Shown in pieces: positions 9,625 through 20,156 of a stretch of DNA of 64,000 nucleotides; the stretch's first letter is position 1, and every line of letters starts with the position of its first letter. Made by a program: the position numbers and the translations under genes. A model generated the notes under the pieces. The model did no database searches. It saw only the letters and a list, made by a program, of their open reading frames with translations, and had not been told where the DNA came from. The DNA comes from Cyclina sinensis (lineage: Eukaryota; Mollusca; Bivalvia; Venerida; Veneridae): NCBI GenBank assembly GCA_012932295.1, contig JAAONU010000049.1:1-64000 (forward strand), given 5' to 3'.

Positions 9625-10092
9625 TTATAATCTGTAATGAGAAAATGCCTTGTTGGCCTCTGCCATCCTGTGCGTTTCCTCCATCTTCTTATGCGTGGCG
9701 CCGGTAGCGTTATATGCATCAAGAAATTCTCTTCCTAATTTCTCTATCATAGACTTGCCTGCCCTTTTTCTTGCATAGCGCACTAGCCATCTCATTGCGA
9801 GTGCTTCCTGTCTTGGTTCTGCAATCTCTATAGGCACCTGATAGGTTGCGCCTCCTACCCGGCGCGATTTTACTTCAATGGATGGGCACACATTTTCCAG
9901 CGCCTTTTTAAACGCATCTAATCCATTGGTCTCCAGTTGTTTCCCCAACCAGTCTATAGCACCGTACACTATTTTTATAGCCACAGAACGTTTGCCTTGC
10001 AACATGAGTATATTGATAAACCGTGTCACCACAGGATCATTATACTTATGATCAAGAAATAGTTTTTGTCGCTGACGCATTGTGTTACTCAA
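9625..10092 (-). CDS. rpsG: 30S ribosomal protein S7
   Basis: S7 nucleates assembly of the 30S head. The product contains RRVGGATYQVPIEIAEPRQEALAMRWLVRYARKR and GREFLDAYNATGATHKKMEETHRMAEANKAFSHYR, typical of S7. The TTG at 10092 gives a length and N-terminal register like other S7 proteins (155 residues) and has AGGA upstream; the ATG at 10080 would shorten it by four residues. It follows rpsL; the fusA gene that usually comes next is missing. Confidence 0.95.
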   Translation of the reverse strand: MSNTMRQRQKLFLDHKYNDPVVTRFINILMLQGKRSVAIKIVYGAIDWLGKQLETNGLDAFKKALENVCPSIEVKSRRVGGATYQVPIEIAEPRQEALAMRWLVRYARKRAGKSMIEKLGREFLDAYNATGATHKKMEETHRMAEANKAFSHYRL

Positions 10093-10117
10093 TGTCTTCT
10101 TTCCTCATCTTCATTGT

Positions 10118-10492
10118 CTATGCCTTTGGTTTTTTAGCTCCATATCGTGAGCGGCCTCTTCGGCGTTTTTCAACTCCAAGTAAATCCTTCGTTCCCCGTA
10201 CTATGTGATATCGTACACCAGGCAAGTCTTTCACTCTTCCGCCTCTGATGAGCACTACCGAGTGCTCCTGCAGATTGTGGCCTTCACCAGGTATATATCC
10301 CGTGACTTCCATACCATTGGTCAACCGAATACGTGCTACTTTTCTCAGTGCTGAATTCGGTTTTCTGGGAGTGACGGTCATCACCCGTGTGCATACTCCT
10401 TTTTTCTGCGGACACGATTGCAGTGCTGGTGAGCTGGTCTTTTTGTATGTTTTCTTTCGGCCTTTTCTTACAAGCTGATTAATAGTAGGCAT
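10118..10492 (-). CDS. rpsL: 30S ribosomal protein S12 with Arg at position 43
   Basis: S12 is the decoding-centre protein and streptomycin target region. The 124-residue product is canonical: [35 protein letters not shown] and [26 protein letters not shown]. Residue 43 is Arg (codon at 10364-10366) where most bacteria have Lys; Lys43Arg is a classic streptomycin-resistance change in E. coli and mycobacteria. The gene has its own promoter and lies downstream of rpoC. Confidence 0.97.
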   Translation of the reverse strand: MPTINQLVRKGRKKTYKKTSSPALQSCPQKKGVCTRVMTVTPRKPNSALRKVARIRLTNGMEVTGYIPGEGHNLQEHSVVLIRGGRVKDLPGVRYHIVRGTKDLLGVEKRRRGRSRYGAKKPKA

Positions 10493-10541
10493 ACCTCATC
10501 CTTTTTTCATTTATACGAGAAACATAGGTCTCATTTCCTCA

Positions 10542-10570
10542 ATTATACACAAAATAGCATTCATGTGCAA
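10542..10570 (-). promoter_or_regulatory. Promoter for rpsL-rpsG
   Basis: On the reverse strand TTGCAC (10570-10565), a 17-base spacer and TATAAT (10547-10542) lie about 50 bases before the rpsL start. This separates rpsL-rpsG from rpoBC at least in part. The rest of the 126-base gap after rpoC shows no obvious terminator hairpin. Confidence 0.68.
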
Positions 10571-10618
10571 GTAAGAATAACAATTTTTATCATAATTATA
10601 TTGAAAACTACGCACTCT

Positions 10619-11347
10619 CTACTCGCTCTGCTCTTCCTGTTGCACTAATTGTTGTCTCAACTCTTCCTTTTCCTGCTCCCGTTTTTCCAGAATTGACTGC
10701 ACTTTCTCATCCAGATTATGAGATTCCTTATCAAAAAGCTGTATGTTTCTGTATACCTTCATGCCAGTACCGGCAGGAATGAGTTGTCCGAGTATGAGAT
10801 TTTCCTTTAACCCTGTCAGATTATCTTCCACCCCTTCCAGCGCCTTGTTCGTGAGCACTTTTGTCGTCTCCTGAAAGGATGCCGCAGATAAAAAGGATTC
10901 CACGTTGATGCTTGCCTTCTTTATGCCCAGCAGACAGGGTCTCGCGATAGCAGGCTGACCACCTTGTTTTAATATTCTATCGTTTTCTTCTTTGAATTTA
11001 TACTTGTCCACTAATTGCCCCTGAATAAAGAGCGAATCTCCACTCTGCACTATTTCTAAATTACGCATCATCTGGCGTATGATCACACAGATATGCTTAT
11101 CATTAATGCCCACACCCTGCAAACGATAGACTTCCTGAATTTCATTTATCAGGAACATCTGCAAGGCCGTTTCACCTAATATGTGCAGTATGTCGTGAGG
11201 ATTTATCTCTCCTTCACAGAGCGGTTCGCCTGCTTTTACCATATCGCCATCACGAACCAAAAGGTGTCGTCCCAACGGCACCATATGCACATAGGATTTC
11301 CCCAACGTGTCTTCAATGATGACAGAGCGTCCTTTTTCACTTGACAC
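10619..11347 (-). CDS. rpoC: RNA polymerase beta' subunit, C-terminal segment (frame +1)
   Basis: This frame encodes the last 240 or so residues of RpoC. It contains the nearly invariant NPHDILHILG and NEIQEVYRLQGVGINDKHICVIIRQMM segments and a charged coiled C-terminus. It overlaps the upstream rpoC frame by 11 bases and begins with a possible GTG at 11347 but has no convincing ribosome-binding site. Joined at the same register as other bacterial RpoC proteins it completes the chain without gap or extra residues, so it is the 3' part of rpoC in another frame rather than a separate gene. See the frameshift entry for the alternatives. Confidence 0.85.
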   Translation of the reverse strand: MSSEKGRSVIIEDTLGKSYVHMVPLGRHLLVRDGDMVKAGEPLCEGEINPHDILHILGETALQMFLINEIQEVYRLQGVGINDKHICVIIRQMMRNLEIVQSGDSLFIQGQLVDKYKFKEENDRILKQGGQPAIARPCLLGIKKASINVESFLSAASFQETTKVLTNKALEGVEDNLTGLKENLILGQLIPAGTGMKVYRNIQLFDKESHNLDEKVQSILEKREQEKEELRQQLVQQEEQSE

Positions 11348-11350
11348 AGA
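11331..11350 (-). other. Frameshift point in rpoC
   Basis: The upstream frame ends ATC TTC TGT GTC AAG TGA; the conserved continuation (GAA AAA GGA CGC) is in the +1 frame. Skipping one base between TGT and the TGA restores an RpoC of normal length. There is no long homopolymer at the shift. The site does not match the known prfB signal (CTT TGA C with an upstream purine run). Confidence 0.85.
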
Positions 11351-14300
11351 AGATTGCTACTATTCCGTCCACTTTGGACAAGATCGCAGAGGTGTCTTTA
11401 GGATTATACGCTTCAAACAACTTGCTTATCCTGGGAAGACCACCGGTAATGTCAGTAGTCTTAATGCTCTCTTTGGGCATCTTGGCTATCATCTGGCCTC
11501 TTTCCACTTTCTGACCGTTATCCACATTTAAGTACGAATCAAAAGGAAGAGCATAGGAAAATTGATCCACACCATCTTCATTTAAGATTTTCAAACTGGG
11601 GTTGAGCGTGTGTATGCCGGAGTCTACAATCTTCTTCTCCGCATTCCCCGTGTCCTCGTTGATTTCTTCTCTCATGGTAGTGCCCGGCAGTATATCGGAG
11701 TACTTGATAAAGCCGGAATATTCGCTGATAATAGGTTCACTATACAGGTCAAAGACCGCAATGGTTTCCTTTGCCTGTACCACATCGCCGGTATGCACCA
11801 TCAATTCTGCACCGTTACGAAGTTCTATCTCCTGCTCCACATTCAGCAACAATAGTTTGTTTTTATTAATGCGTATGATACAGGGATTGGCAGCATGTAT
11901 TTCTTCTCCACTATTGAATTTTCCCAGCAACTGGGCCTTTCCTACTGTCTGTCCATTTTTCACATCAAGAATTTCAAAGTCCTTGATATTGTATTCCGCG
12001 AAAATTCTGGACACATGCAAGTATCCCTTACGTGTTACGATGGAATTGCCAGTGGGGAGTTTTACCTGATGTCCGGAAATAGAGTCGATATACACAGGAT
12101 GCTCTAAGGCGATATAGTTATCTTCCCGCTCGCGTGTCGCTACTCCTCCTATATGAAAGGTTCTCATCGTCAACTGCGTCCCCGGCTGACCTATGGATTG
12201 CGCAGCAATGACTCCTACCGCTTCGCCAATATGTACGGGCTTGTTGGTGGCAAGGTTGTATCCGTAACATTTCTGACACACACCATATTTTGCATCGCAG
12301 GTGAGCACCGAACGAATATATACTTTCTCTATGCCTATTTCTTCAATGAACTTTGCTGTTTTCTCATCTATTTCCTGATTCATGGCCAACACCAGTTCGT
12401 TGGAAATAGGATGATAGATATTGTCAAGGGAATAGGTGCCTTTAATTCTTTCTGACAACGGTTCTACAATGTCTTCTCCGTCTTTCAGTGCGACTACTAC
12501 CACCCCATTGATTGTTTCACAATCAGGAATAGTGACCACAATGTTCTGTGCAACGTCTACCAGGCGCCGTGTGAGATATCCCGCATCAGCGGTCTTGAGC
12601 GCGGTGTCCGCGAGCCCTTTTCTTGCTCCATTGGTGGAAATGAAGAATTCCAACACGTTCAATCCCTCTTTGAAATTTGAGCGTATGGGGAGTTCGATAA
12701 TATCTCCAGACGGCTTTGCCATCAGTCCACGCATGCCGGAAAGCTGTCGTATCTGATTTCTACTTCCCCGCGCTCCCGAATGTGCCATTAAATATATGGG
12801 GTTAAAGCCCTGACCGTCATTTTTCAGTTCTTCCATGAGCGTGTCAGTTAAGCTGTCGTTAGCTCTACTCCATATTTCCACTACACGATTATATCGTTCT
12901 TCATTGGTGACCACACCTTTTCTGTATTGTTCCTGCACCTGATTCACTTTCTGTTCTGCATCCTGAATGAGCTGTGCTTTTTTCTTAGGAATGATGACAT
13001 CGCTGATGCCTATGGTGGAACCAAAAATAGTGGCATACTTAAAGCCAATATCCTTCAGAGAATCCAGCATCTTCACAAGCACGCTGTGACCAAAATTGGC
13101 ATAGACGTAACTGATGAGATCCCGCAATTCCTTCTCTCCAAATGCTTGATTTTGAAATGGTATGCCTTTCGGAAGTGCGTCTGAGAATATCACCCGTCCC
13201 GGCGTGGTTTCTATCCACTCACCATCCATTTTCAATTTTATCAGGGCCTGATAGTCCACGAACCTTGCTTCAAGCGCATAATACATGTCTTTCTTCGTGA
13301 GAAATTTTTTGCCTTCTCCTTTTGCGCCACGCAGTTCTTTTGTCAGATAATTGTTTCCCAGCACCATATCCTGAGACGGAAACACAATAGGCGTTCCGTT
13401 TGCGGGGTTGAGCAGATTTCTTGCGGACAACATGAGCCCCCACGCTTCTGCTTGTGCCGCTTGTGAGAGAGGAATATGAATGGCCATCTGATCTCCATCG
13501 AAATCCGCATTATAGGCGTGACATACCAGCGGATGAAGATGCAGTGCTTTTCCTTCTACCAGCACGGGTTCAAAGGCCTGAAACCCCAATCTATGCAGGG
13601 TGGGTGCCCTATTCAGAAGCACCGGATGTTCTCTCACCACTTCTTCTAAAATTTCAAACACTTCGTCCACTTCATTGTCTATCATGATACGCGCGCGTTT
13701 TACGTTGAACACCATGCCTTTTTCTATGAGTTTTCTCTCTATAAATGGCTTAAACAACTCCAGCGCCATCTTCACAGGCACACCACATTGATGGAGTTTG
13801 AGTGTGGGGCCTACTACCACCACAGAACGCCCGGAATAATCTACGCGCTTTCCAAGCAGGTTTTGTCTGAATCTGCCTTGTTTTCCCCGCAACATGTCAG
13901 ACAGCGATTTCACCTGTTTGTTCCCGATGATGGGGTCCTTCGTATTATCAAACAGGGAATCCACCGCCTGTTGCAGCATGCGCCTTTCATTCTCTATCAT
14001 AATCTGCGGAGCACGAATATTGATCATTTTTCGCACCCTGTCGTTAATACGTATGACTCTTCGATACAAATCATTCAAGTCTGATGAAGCAAATCTGCCT
14101 CCATCGAGTTGTACCATGGGTCGTAAATCTGGTGGCATAACAGGTATCACATCCAATATCATCCAGGAAGGTTGATTGTCAGATGCATGAAATTGTTTTG
14201 CAATGTCTAATTTTCTCAGCAACAGTGTGTTGGCTCTGTTTTGCTTCTCATTGATTTCTTTTCTCAAATCATAGATCAGCTTGTCCAAATCTAATTGTTG

Positions 14301-14852
14301 TAACAGTTGCTTTATTACTTCGGCTCCCTTACCCACGGTAAACGTAGCGTTACGATCATTCAGAAAATCCACTTCTCTCTTGGTGATCACATCCATGGCT
14401 TTCAGGTCAGTATCGCCCGGATCTATGATGATATATTTATCATACAAGAGTACGGAACGGAGATTACCACTGGACAGTCCCAGAAGATCTCCTATGCGGG
14501 AAGGGACATTTCTGTAATACCACACATGTGCAACGGGCGATACTAATTCTATACACCCCATGCGCTCTCTTCTCACTTTAGAATGCGTTACTTCTACACC
14601 ACATCTGTCACACACGACGCCTCTGTATCGATTAGAACGAAATTTGCCACATTGGCATTCCCAGTCCTTGGTGGTTCCGAATATTCTCTCACAAAACAAT
14701 CCGTCTTTCTCTGGTTTCAGTGTGCGGTAATTTATTGTTTCCTGTGTTTTTACTTCTCCGTAACTCCATTGGCGAATCTGTTCAGGAGACGCCAGCTTCA
14801 ACATTACGCTTGATATATCAAATTTTGATGGTTTATACATTGAATGCTCCAT
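11337..14852 (-). CDS. rpoC: RNA polymerase beta' subunit, N-terminal 1171 residues
   Basis: Catalytic beta' subunit of RNA polymerase. Seen in order: the first zinc site (CQCGKF to CDRCGVEV, near residues 67-85), the clamp, GRSVVVVGP, the active-site [12 protein letters not shown] with three Mg-binding aspartates, the bridge helix region, and the second zinc site ([14 protein letters not shown]). [21 protein letters not shown] is the trigger-loop region. The ATG overlaps the rpoB stop (TAATG). The frame stops at 11337 before the conserved C-terminal 240 residues, which continue in the +1 frame. As the gene is essential, an assembly error, a programmed shift or a natural split are the choices. 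Confidence 0.93.
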   Translation of the reverse strand: MEHSMYKPSKFDISSVMLKLASPEQIRQWSYGEVKTQETINYRTLKPEKDGLFCERIFGTTKDWECQCGKFRSNRYRGVVCDRCGVEVTHSKVRRERMGCIELVSPVAHVWYYRNVPSRIGDLLGLSSGNLRSVLLYDKYIIIDPGDTDLKAMDVITKREVDFLNDRNATFTVGKGAEVIKQLLQQLDLDKLIYDLRKEINEKQNRANTLLLRKLDIAKQFHASDNQPSWMILDVIPVMPPDLRPMVQLDGGRFASSDLNDLYRRVIRINDRVRKMINIRAPQIMIENERRMLQQAVDSLFDNTKDPIIGNKQVKSLSDMLRGKQGRFRQNLLGKRVDYSGRSVVVVGPTLKLHQCGVPVKMALELFKPFIERKLIEKGMVFNVKRARIMIDNEVDEVFEILEEVVREHPVLLNRAPTLHRLGFQAFEPVLVEGKALHLHPLVCHAYNADFDGDQMAIHIPLSQAAQAEAWGLMLSARNLLNPANGTPIVFPSQDMVLGNNYLTKELRGAKGEGKKFLTKKDMYYALEARFVDYQALIKLKMDGEWIETTPGRVIFSDALPKGIPFQNQAFGEKELRDLISYVYANFGHSVLVKMLDSLKDIGFKYATIFGSTIGISDVIIPKKKAQLIQDAEQKVNQVQEQYRKGVVTNEERYNRVVEIWSRANDSLTDTLMEELKNDGQGFNPIYLMAHSGARGSRNQIRQLSGMRGLMAKPSGDIIELPIRSNFKEGLNVLEFFISTNGARKGLADTALKTADAGYLTRRLVDVAQNIVVTIPDCETINGVVVVALKDGEDIVEPLSERIKGTYSLDNIYHPISNELVLAMNQEIDEKTAKFIEEIGIEKVYIRSVLTCDAKYGVCQKCYGYNLATNKPVHIGEAVGVIAAQSIGQPGTQLTMRTFHIGGVATREREDNYIALEHPVYIDSISGHQVKLPTGNSIVTRKGYLHVSRIFAEYNIKDFEILDVKNGQTVGKAQLLGKFNSGEEIHAANPCIIRINKNKLLLLNVEQEIELRNGAELMVHTGDVVQAKETIAVFDLYSEPIISEYSGFIKYSDILPGTTMREEINEDTGNAEKKIVDSGIHTLNPSLKILNEDGVDQFSYALPFDSYLNVDNGQKVERGQMIAKMPKESIKTTDITGGLPRISKLFEAYNPKDTSAILSKVDGIVAIFCVK

Positions 14853-17800
14853 TAAAAATTTTGCCCTCGCTTTGCGATGATTTCCTCATCTCTTTCTGTT
14901 AAGGGAATTTGTTTTCCTTTAGAATCATACACAGATATATCCAACCCTAATCCTCTTAACTCATGCATAAGTACTCTGAATGATTCAGGCACTCCGGATT
15001 TTGTATAGTTCTTCCCTTTTACAATAGATTCATATATTTTAATTCTTCCCTGTAAGTCATCTGACTTCACCGTAATAAACTCATTCAGTATATTAGCCGC
15101 GCCATAGGCCTCCAGGGCCCATACTTCCATTTCTCCAAGACGTTGCCCACCAAATTGTGCCTTGCCTCCCAACGGTTGCTGCGTGACAAGAGAATACGTG
15201 CCCGTACATCGCGCATGCATTTTCTCATCGACAAGATGGTGTAATTTCAACACATACAGACATCCTACCGTCACGGGATTTTCATACTTTATGCCCGTAA
15301 GCCCATCATAGAGATCTACTTTAGAGGTAGCAGGAAGCCCTGCTTCTGTGAGCATGGTTGAAATATTTTCACTGGAAGGAGAATTAAATACGGGAGTAGA
15401 ATACCACTTGTCAAGTGCAAGCCCTACCCACCCGAGCTCCGTTTCCAGCAACTGTCCAATGTTCATGCGTGAAGGCACTCCAAGAGGACTTAAACATATA
15501 TCAAGAGGAGTACCATCTGCCATGTACGGCATATCTTCTTCAGGAACAATGCGAGCCACGACCCCTTTATTGCCATGTCGCCCCGCCATTTTATCTCCCT
15601 CTTTTAACTTTCTCTTTGCCGCTACGGATACCACCACTATTTCTTCAACACCCGGAGACAACTGATCTCCATTTGCCCTGCTCTGTCTCTTGATATCTAT
15701 TACAGTGCCATCTACTCCATGAGGAAGTCGTAAGGATGTGTCCTTCACTTCTCTTCCCTTCTCTCCAAACACATGGGTAATCAGTTTTTTCTCTGGTTCT
15801 ATTTCTGATTCAGATTTAGGCGTTATTTTTCCTACGAGTATGTCATTTGCCTGAACTTTTGCTCCCACATGTATGATGCCGTTTTCATCAAGTTTATTCA
15901 GCATGCGTTCCGGAACATTGGGTATATCGTTGGTGATCACTTCCATGCCCTGACGAGTTTCATGCACTTCTATAGAAAATTCTTTTATATGCAATGAAGT
16001 AAATATGTCCTTCTTCACTAAACGCTCAGAGACAAGAATGGCATCTTCAAAGTTATATCCATTCCAGGGAAGGAAGCCGACAAACACATTTCTGCCTAAT
16101 GCCAACTCTCCCCCTACGGTGGCGGAGCCATCTGCAATAATTTCTGTGGCACGCACTTTCTGTCCAATCTGCACGACAGATTTCTGAGTAAAACTCGTGT
16201 CCTGATTGGTGCGCTTGTATTTCACCAGAGTATAGACATCTTTGTCATCTTCATCTGCAGGTTGGTCAGGGACAATTTCTATGGTCCTGTTCACTACTTT
16301 TGTGACCGTGCCGCTTCGTTTTGCTTTCACCACTACTCCGGAATCATAGGCGGCTTTCATCTCCATGCCCGTCCCTACTCTGGGGGGCTCGGAATACAAA
16401 AGAGGGACTGCCTGACGTTGCATATTAGAACCCATGAGTGCACGGTTTGCGTCGTCATGTTCCAGAAATGGAATGAGCGAGGCAGACACGGATACTATCT
16501 GTCTTGGTGAGATATCCATATAATCCACTTCTGCAATAGGAACGGTGATATAGTCTCCCTTCCTTCGCACGGGCACGTGTGCGTCTACAAAGTGGCTGTT
16601 TGCATCCAATTTTGCATCTGCCTGTGCAATGATATAATGGTCTTCCTCCATAGCGGTAAGATAATCAATTTTATTTGAAACCTGTCCATTCACCACTTTT
16701 TTATATGGCGTCTCTAAAAATCCATATTCGTTGACTTTTGCATAGTTCGTCAGGGACATAATCAGCCCTATGTTAGGACCCTCTGGAGATTCTATGGGGC
16801 ACACCCGACCATAATGTGAATAATGGACATCCCGAACATCAAAGCCCGCACGTTCACGTGAGAGTCCGCCCGGTCCAAGTGCATTGAGTCTCCTTCTGTG
16901 AGTGAGGGCGGCAAGTGGATTGACCTGATCCATGAATTGACATAACTGCGAAGAACCAAAGAAATCTTTCATGGCACTCACAATAGGTTTAATAGTGATG
17001 AGGTCCTGCAGACGTATGCCTTCTCTTCTTTCTTTCAGCGTCAGTTTTTCCTTGGTGTTTCTGGAGACGCGCACCAGGGCTTTTTTAAACTCTAACGCAA
17101 CCAACTCTCCTACTATTCTCACTCTGCGACTGCCAAGGTGATCAATGTCATCGACACGCTCTTCTCCTTTATATACCGAGATGAGATAGTTCAGCGTATA
17201 GGCAATGTCTTCAGGCGTGAGGGTAGTGCCAGCAGATTCCTTCTTGTAATTAAATTTCTTGTTTAACTTAAAGCGGCCAACTTTTCCCAGGTCATATCGT
17301 TTTTTATGAAAAAACATATTGTGGATTTCACTGGCGATTTTCACTACATCATAGCGATCTTTTAAGCGCAACGAACTGCCTATCACTTCACATACTGTAT
17401 CCATACTCGGCTCTGTTTCACCTTCTTCCTGATACAATACTGCTTCCTGCTCAAAACAATTGATAAGTATGGTGTCCGCGTCGTTATCCAAATCAATATT
17501 GCTGATAACTTCGATTTTCCTGACCCCCATGTTGATCATATCTTCCAAATCCGCGTGCAAGAGTTTTTCTCCCGCATTCTTGAAATACACCACGTTTTTC
17601 TTTTTATCTTTCACCACTATGGGTTTTGAAAGCACATTGTCTATACACTCTTCCAGGTTGTCTGCACTGATAGGGATGATATCGCATTCAGGATAAAAGA
17701 TTTTTATTACTTTTTCCCTGCTATCAAATCCCAATACCCTGAGGAACAGGGTGGTGAGCACTTTTGCATTTTTGTCTATTTTCACCCACATGCATTTTTT

Positions 17801-18361
17801 TCTGGTATCTACTTCAAATTCTATCCATGATCCTCTGTAAGGGATGATACGTGCGAGTAAGGACTCGTTAGAACGCACCCCTCCCCATTCAAACACTACT
17901 CCGGGGCTACGGTGTATCTGACTCACCACTACGCGTTCTGCTCCATTGATGATAAACGTGCCCCGCTCCGTCATAAGAGGCACATCCCCTAAATACAGCT
18001 CTCGTTCACGTATCTCGCCTGTTTCACTGGAAAACAAACTGACTGTAATCTTCAGCGGAACTGCATAGGTCTGACCTTTTTCTATACATTCTTCTTCTGT
18101 GAACTGCATGCGCTCTACATCAAACGCATAGGATTTATAATTGAGTATATGAGTTTTTTTCGCACTTTCAATAGGGAATACTTCATTGAATACTTCCTGC
18201 AATCCCTTCTCTTCTAACGGTTCTCCGTTTCTTACACGCTCAAACTGAAGAAAATCCTCATAGGATTTCAACTGAATTTCCACAAGATTAGGAAGATCTA
18301 AATCTTGTAGTGCTTCTGTTTTTAACACTTCTCTTTGAACTACATTTTTAGGTGCTATCAT
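14852..18361 (-). CDS. rpoB: RNA polymerase beta subunit (Asn at the Ser531 position)
   Basis: Beta subunit of RNA polymerase, about 1169 residues. The rifampicin region reads GSSQLCQFMDQVNPLAALTH followed by RRRLNALGPGGLSRERAGF. The Asn (codon at 16883-16885, residue 493 here) stands where E. coli has Ser531; this substitution is the recognised cause of natural rifampicin resistance in spirochaetes. GVEEIVVVSVAAKRKLKEGDKMAGRHGNKGV and MHARCTGTYSLVTQQPLGGKAQFGGQRLGEMEVWALEAYGA are conserved C-terminal segments. The ATG at 18361 after GGAGG is preferred over the GTG at 18364. Confidence 0.97.
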   Translation of the reverse strand: MIAPKNVVQREVLKTEALQDLDLPNLVEIQLKSYEDFLQFERVRNGEPLEEKGLQEVFNEVFPIESAKKTHILNYKSYAFDVERMQFTEEECIEKGQTYAVPLKITVSLFSSETGEIRERELYLGDVPLMTERGTFIINGAERVVVSQIHRSPGVVFEWGGVRSNESLLARIIPYRGSWIEFEVDTRKKCMWVKIDKNAKVLTTLFLRVLGFDSREKVIKIFYPECDIIPISADNLEECIDNVLSKPIVVKDKKKNVVYFKNAGEKLLHADLEDMINMGVRKIEVISNIDLDNDADTILINCFEQEAVLYQEEGETEPSMDTVCEVIGSSLRLKDRYDVVKIASEIHNMFFHKKRYDLGKVGRFKLNKKFNYKKESAGTTLTPEDIAYTLNYLISVYKGEERVDDIDHLGSRRVRIVGELVALEFKKALVRVSRNTKEKLTLKERREGIRLQDLITIKPIVSAMKDFFGSSQLCQFMDQVNPLAALTHRRRLNALGPGGLSRERAGFDVRDVHYSHYGRVCPIESPEGPNIGLIMSLTNYAKVNEYGFLETPYKKVVNGQVSNKIDYLTAMEEDHYIIAQADAKLDANSHFVDAHVPVRRKGDYITVPIAEVDYMDISPRQIVSVSASLIPFLEHDDANRALMGSNMQRQAVPLLYSEPPRVGTGMEMKAAYDSGVVVKAKRSGTVTKVVNRTIEIVPDQPADEDDKDVYTLVKYKRTNQDTSFTQKSVVQIGQKVRATEIIADGSATVGGELALGRNVFVGFLPWNGYNFEDAILVSERLVKKDIFTSLHIKEFSIEVHETRQGMEVITNDIPNVPERMLNKLDENGIIHVGAKVQANDILVGKITPKSESEIEPEKKLITHVFGEKGREVKDTSLRLPHGVDGTVIDIKRQSRANGDQLSPGVEEIVVVSVAAKRKLKEGDKMAGRHGNKGVVARIVPEEDMPYMADGTPLDICLSPLGVPSRMNIGQLLETELGWVGLALDKWYSTPVFNSPSSENISTMLTEAGLPATSKVDLYDGLTGIKYENPVTVGCLYVLKLHHLVDEKMHARCTGTYSLVTQQPLGGKAQFGGQRLGEMEVWALEAYGAANILNEFITVKSDDLQGRIKIYESIVKGKNYTKSGVPESFRVLMHELRGLGLDISVYDSKGKQIPLTERDEEIIAKRGQNF

Positions 18362-18399
18362 CACCCCTCCAGAAAAACTTATTCTTTATACATCAAAGA

Positions 18400-18420
18400 G
18401 CATAGATATATTACCTATGC
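18400..18420 (-). promoter_or_regulatory. Weak hairpin between rplL and rpoB
   Basis: GCATAG and CTATGC can pair across a 9-base loop in the 96-base gap between rplL and rpoB. This is where many bacteria have a partial terminator that lowers rpoBC expression. The stem is short and lacks a T-run, so the role is uncertain. Confidence 0.3.
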
Positions 18421-18457
18421 CCTATGAGAAATAATTAAGTATAATAAACAGTACAAA

Positions 18458-18838
18458 CTATCTAAGTTCGACAACTGCTCCTGCTTCTTCAATTTTCTTT
18501 TTCATTTCTTCAGCATCAGCTTTTGCCACACCCGTTTTTACTGGCTGTCCTTCAGCCTCCACGAGCTCCTTTGTCTCTTTAAGTCCCAGTCCTACTATTG
18601 TTTTCACCACTTTTATCACCGCTATCTTGTTGGTCACGCTGGTAATGAACACGTCAAATACACTTTTTTCTTCTTCTCCGCTTTCCTGACTCGCTGCCGC
18701 GGGCGCCGCACCAACAATTTGAGTGGGGGCCGATGCAGAAACTCCAAATTTTTCTTCCATTGCTTTTACAAGCTCTGAAATTTCTAATGCAGTCATGTTA
18801 GAAATAGCTTCTAACAATTCTTCTTTACTAATAGCCAT
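18458..18838 (-). CDS. rplL: 50S ribosomal protein L7/L12
   Basis: Stalk protein that recruits translation GTPases. The 126-residue product has an N-terminal dimerisation helix pair, an Ala/Glu-rich hinge (about residues 40-58) and the C-terminal domain FITSVTNKIAVIKVVKTIVGLGLKETKELVE. AGGAGAAGG precedes the ATG. Order rplJ-rplL-rpoB is normal. Confidence 0.97.
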   Translation of the reverse strand: MAISKEELLEAISNMTALEISELVKAMEEKFGVSASAPTQIVGAAPAAASQESGEEEKSVFDVFITSVTNKIAVIKVVKTIVGLGLKETKELVEAEGQPVKTGVAKADAEEMKKKIEEAGAVVELR

Positions 18839-18910
18839 ATTACCTTCTCCTTTTCTTTATTGTAAGCTAGTGATAGCAGGCTTGGATTGAAGACTAACAC
18901 TATGCTTTAT

Positions 18911-19453
18911 TTATTCTTTTTTACTATCCGCAACCGCTTGCAGTACCCTCGCAAAACGCGCGACAATATCCTGCAACACAGTGACAAGATTCTGCACTGG
19001 TGCACGCATGACCCACATCAACTGCACAATCAACTGCTCTTTTGATGGGAGATTTGAAAACTGCTCGGCCTGGGCGGCGTTGAGCACAATGTTATCCGCA
19101 TAGGCGCCCTTTACATGCAAACTTATGTCCGGGCGTTTTGCAAAGTTAAACAATGCCTTCAGTGCGGGCAGGTAATCACCCTGTATATACGCAATGGCGG
19201 ACGGACCTTTCAAATATTCCTCTAAGGTTTCAGGATAGTTCTCATGTTTCAAGGCAATCTTTGTGAGATTGTTTTTCTGCACATATATACGACTATCACA
19301 TGAGGAAAGTGCGGCTCTCAACTCGCTGATCTGCGTTACTGTCAAGCCCCTGAAATCATTGATAATAATAGCGTTGGAATTTCTCAGACGCTCTTCTATT
19401 ACGCGTACCTTATTTTCTCTTATCTGCCTGCCTTGTTTTACATGCGTTTCCAT
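18911..19453 (-). CDS. rplJ: 50S ribosomal protein L10
   Basis: Stalk base protein carrying L7/L12 dimers. NAIIINDFRGLTVTQISELRAAL near the start and IYVQKNNLTKIAL are conserved; the C-terminal helix that binds L12 is present. I prefer the ATG at 19453 after GAGG over the GTG at 19459. Only about 20 bases separate it from rplA, so a full-size L10 leader is not obvious. Confidence 0.95.
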   Translation of the reverse strand: METHVKQGRQIRENKVRVIEERLRNSNAIIINDFRGLTVTQISELRAALSSCDSRIYVQKNNLTKIALKHENYPETLEEYLKGPSAIAYIQGDYLPALKALFNFAKRPDISLHVKGAYADNIVLNAAQAEQFSNLPSKEQLIVQLMWVMRAPVQNLVTVLQDIVARFARVLQAVADSKKE

Positions 19454-19475
19454 ACTCACCTCTCACTCTCTCTCA

Positions 19476-20156
19476 CTATTTTACTAACGCTTCAATGCCT
19501 ATGCCAGGTCCCATAGTAGGAGAAACATACACAGAGCGGACAAAAATTCCTTTCACGTCGTTTGGTTTTTTAATATTAACCTCAGCAAGTATGGATTCTA
19601 TGTTTTCCGTTAACTGCTCTGGCTGCATAGAAGACTTGCCAACCGACACATGGAGTATGCCATTCTTATCTGCGCGTATTTCTATTCTCCCCTTTTTTAA
19701 TTCTGTAATCGCCTGTGCTATGTCTGTAGTCACTGTTTTTGTCTTAGGATTGGGCATGAGCCCTCTTCTTCCTAGTATTGCCCCCAACTTTCCTACTTCT
19801 TTCATCATGTCTGGAGTGGAAATGACGACATCGAAGTCCAGCCATCCCCCCTGAATTTTCTCTATATACTCATTGTCACCTACGAACGTCGCGCCGGCAT
19901 TTGTGGCTTCCTCTGCTTTTTCTCCTCTTGCAAATACGAGGATTTTTTTATCGCTGGACGTCTGATGCGGCAACACCATGGTGTCCCTCAAGGTCTGCCC
20001 CTTCTTCAGGTTAAGTTTTACAGACAGGTCTATGGTTTCATCAAATTTTGCAGATGAAACGCTTTTGATTATTTGTACTGCGTCCGCAATGGTATAGGAC
20101 TTGCCGGGCTCAAAAGATGCGGCGGCATTTCTGTATCGTTTACTGTGTTTCGCCAT
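19476..20156 (-). CDS. rplA: 50S ribosomal protein L1
   Basis: L1 forms the mobile stalk at the E site and in many bacteria represses rplK-rplA. The 226-residue product has the IDLSVKLNLKKGQTLRDTMVLPH segment and the conserved GRRGLMPNPKTKTVT near residue 130, plus MGPGIGI at the end. It overlaps the rplK stop as TAATG. Confidence 0.97.
   Translation of the reverse strand: MAKHSKRYRNAAASFEPGKSYTIADAVQIIKSVSSAKFDETIDLSVKLNLKKGQTLRDTMVLPHQTSSDKKILVFARGEKAEEATNAGATFVGDNEYIEKIQGGWLDFDVVISTPDMMKEVGKLGAILGRRGLMPNPKTKTVTTDIAQAITELKKGRIEIRADKNGILHVSVGKSSMQPEQLTENIESILAEVNIKKPNDVKGIFVRSVYVSPTMGPGIGIEALVK

Noticed and set aside
11337..11347. prfB-like programmed frameshift signal in rpoC
   Set aside because: The stop is TGA, but the preceding codon is AAG rather than CTT, and no upstream purine-rich element at the right distance is seen. 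Kept only as one possibility.
11602..12069. Open frame of 155 codons on the plus strand
   Set aside because: Antisense to rpoC with no recognisable domain.
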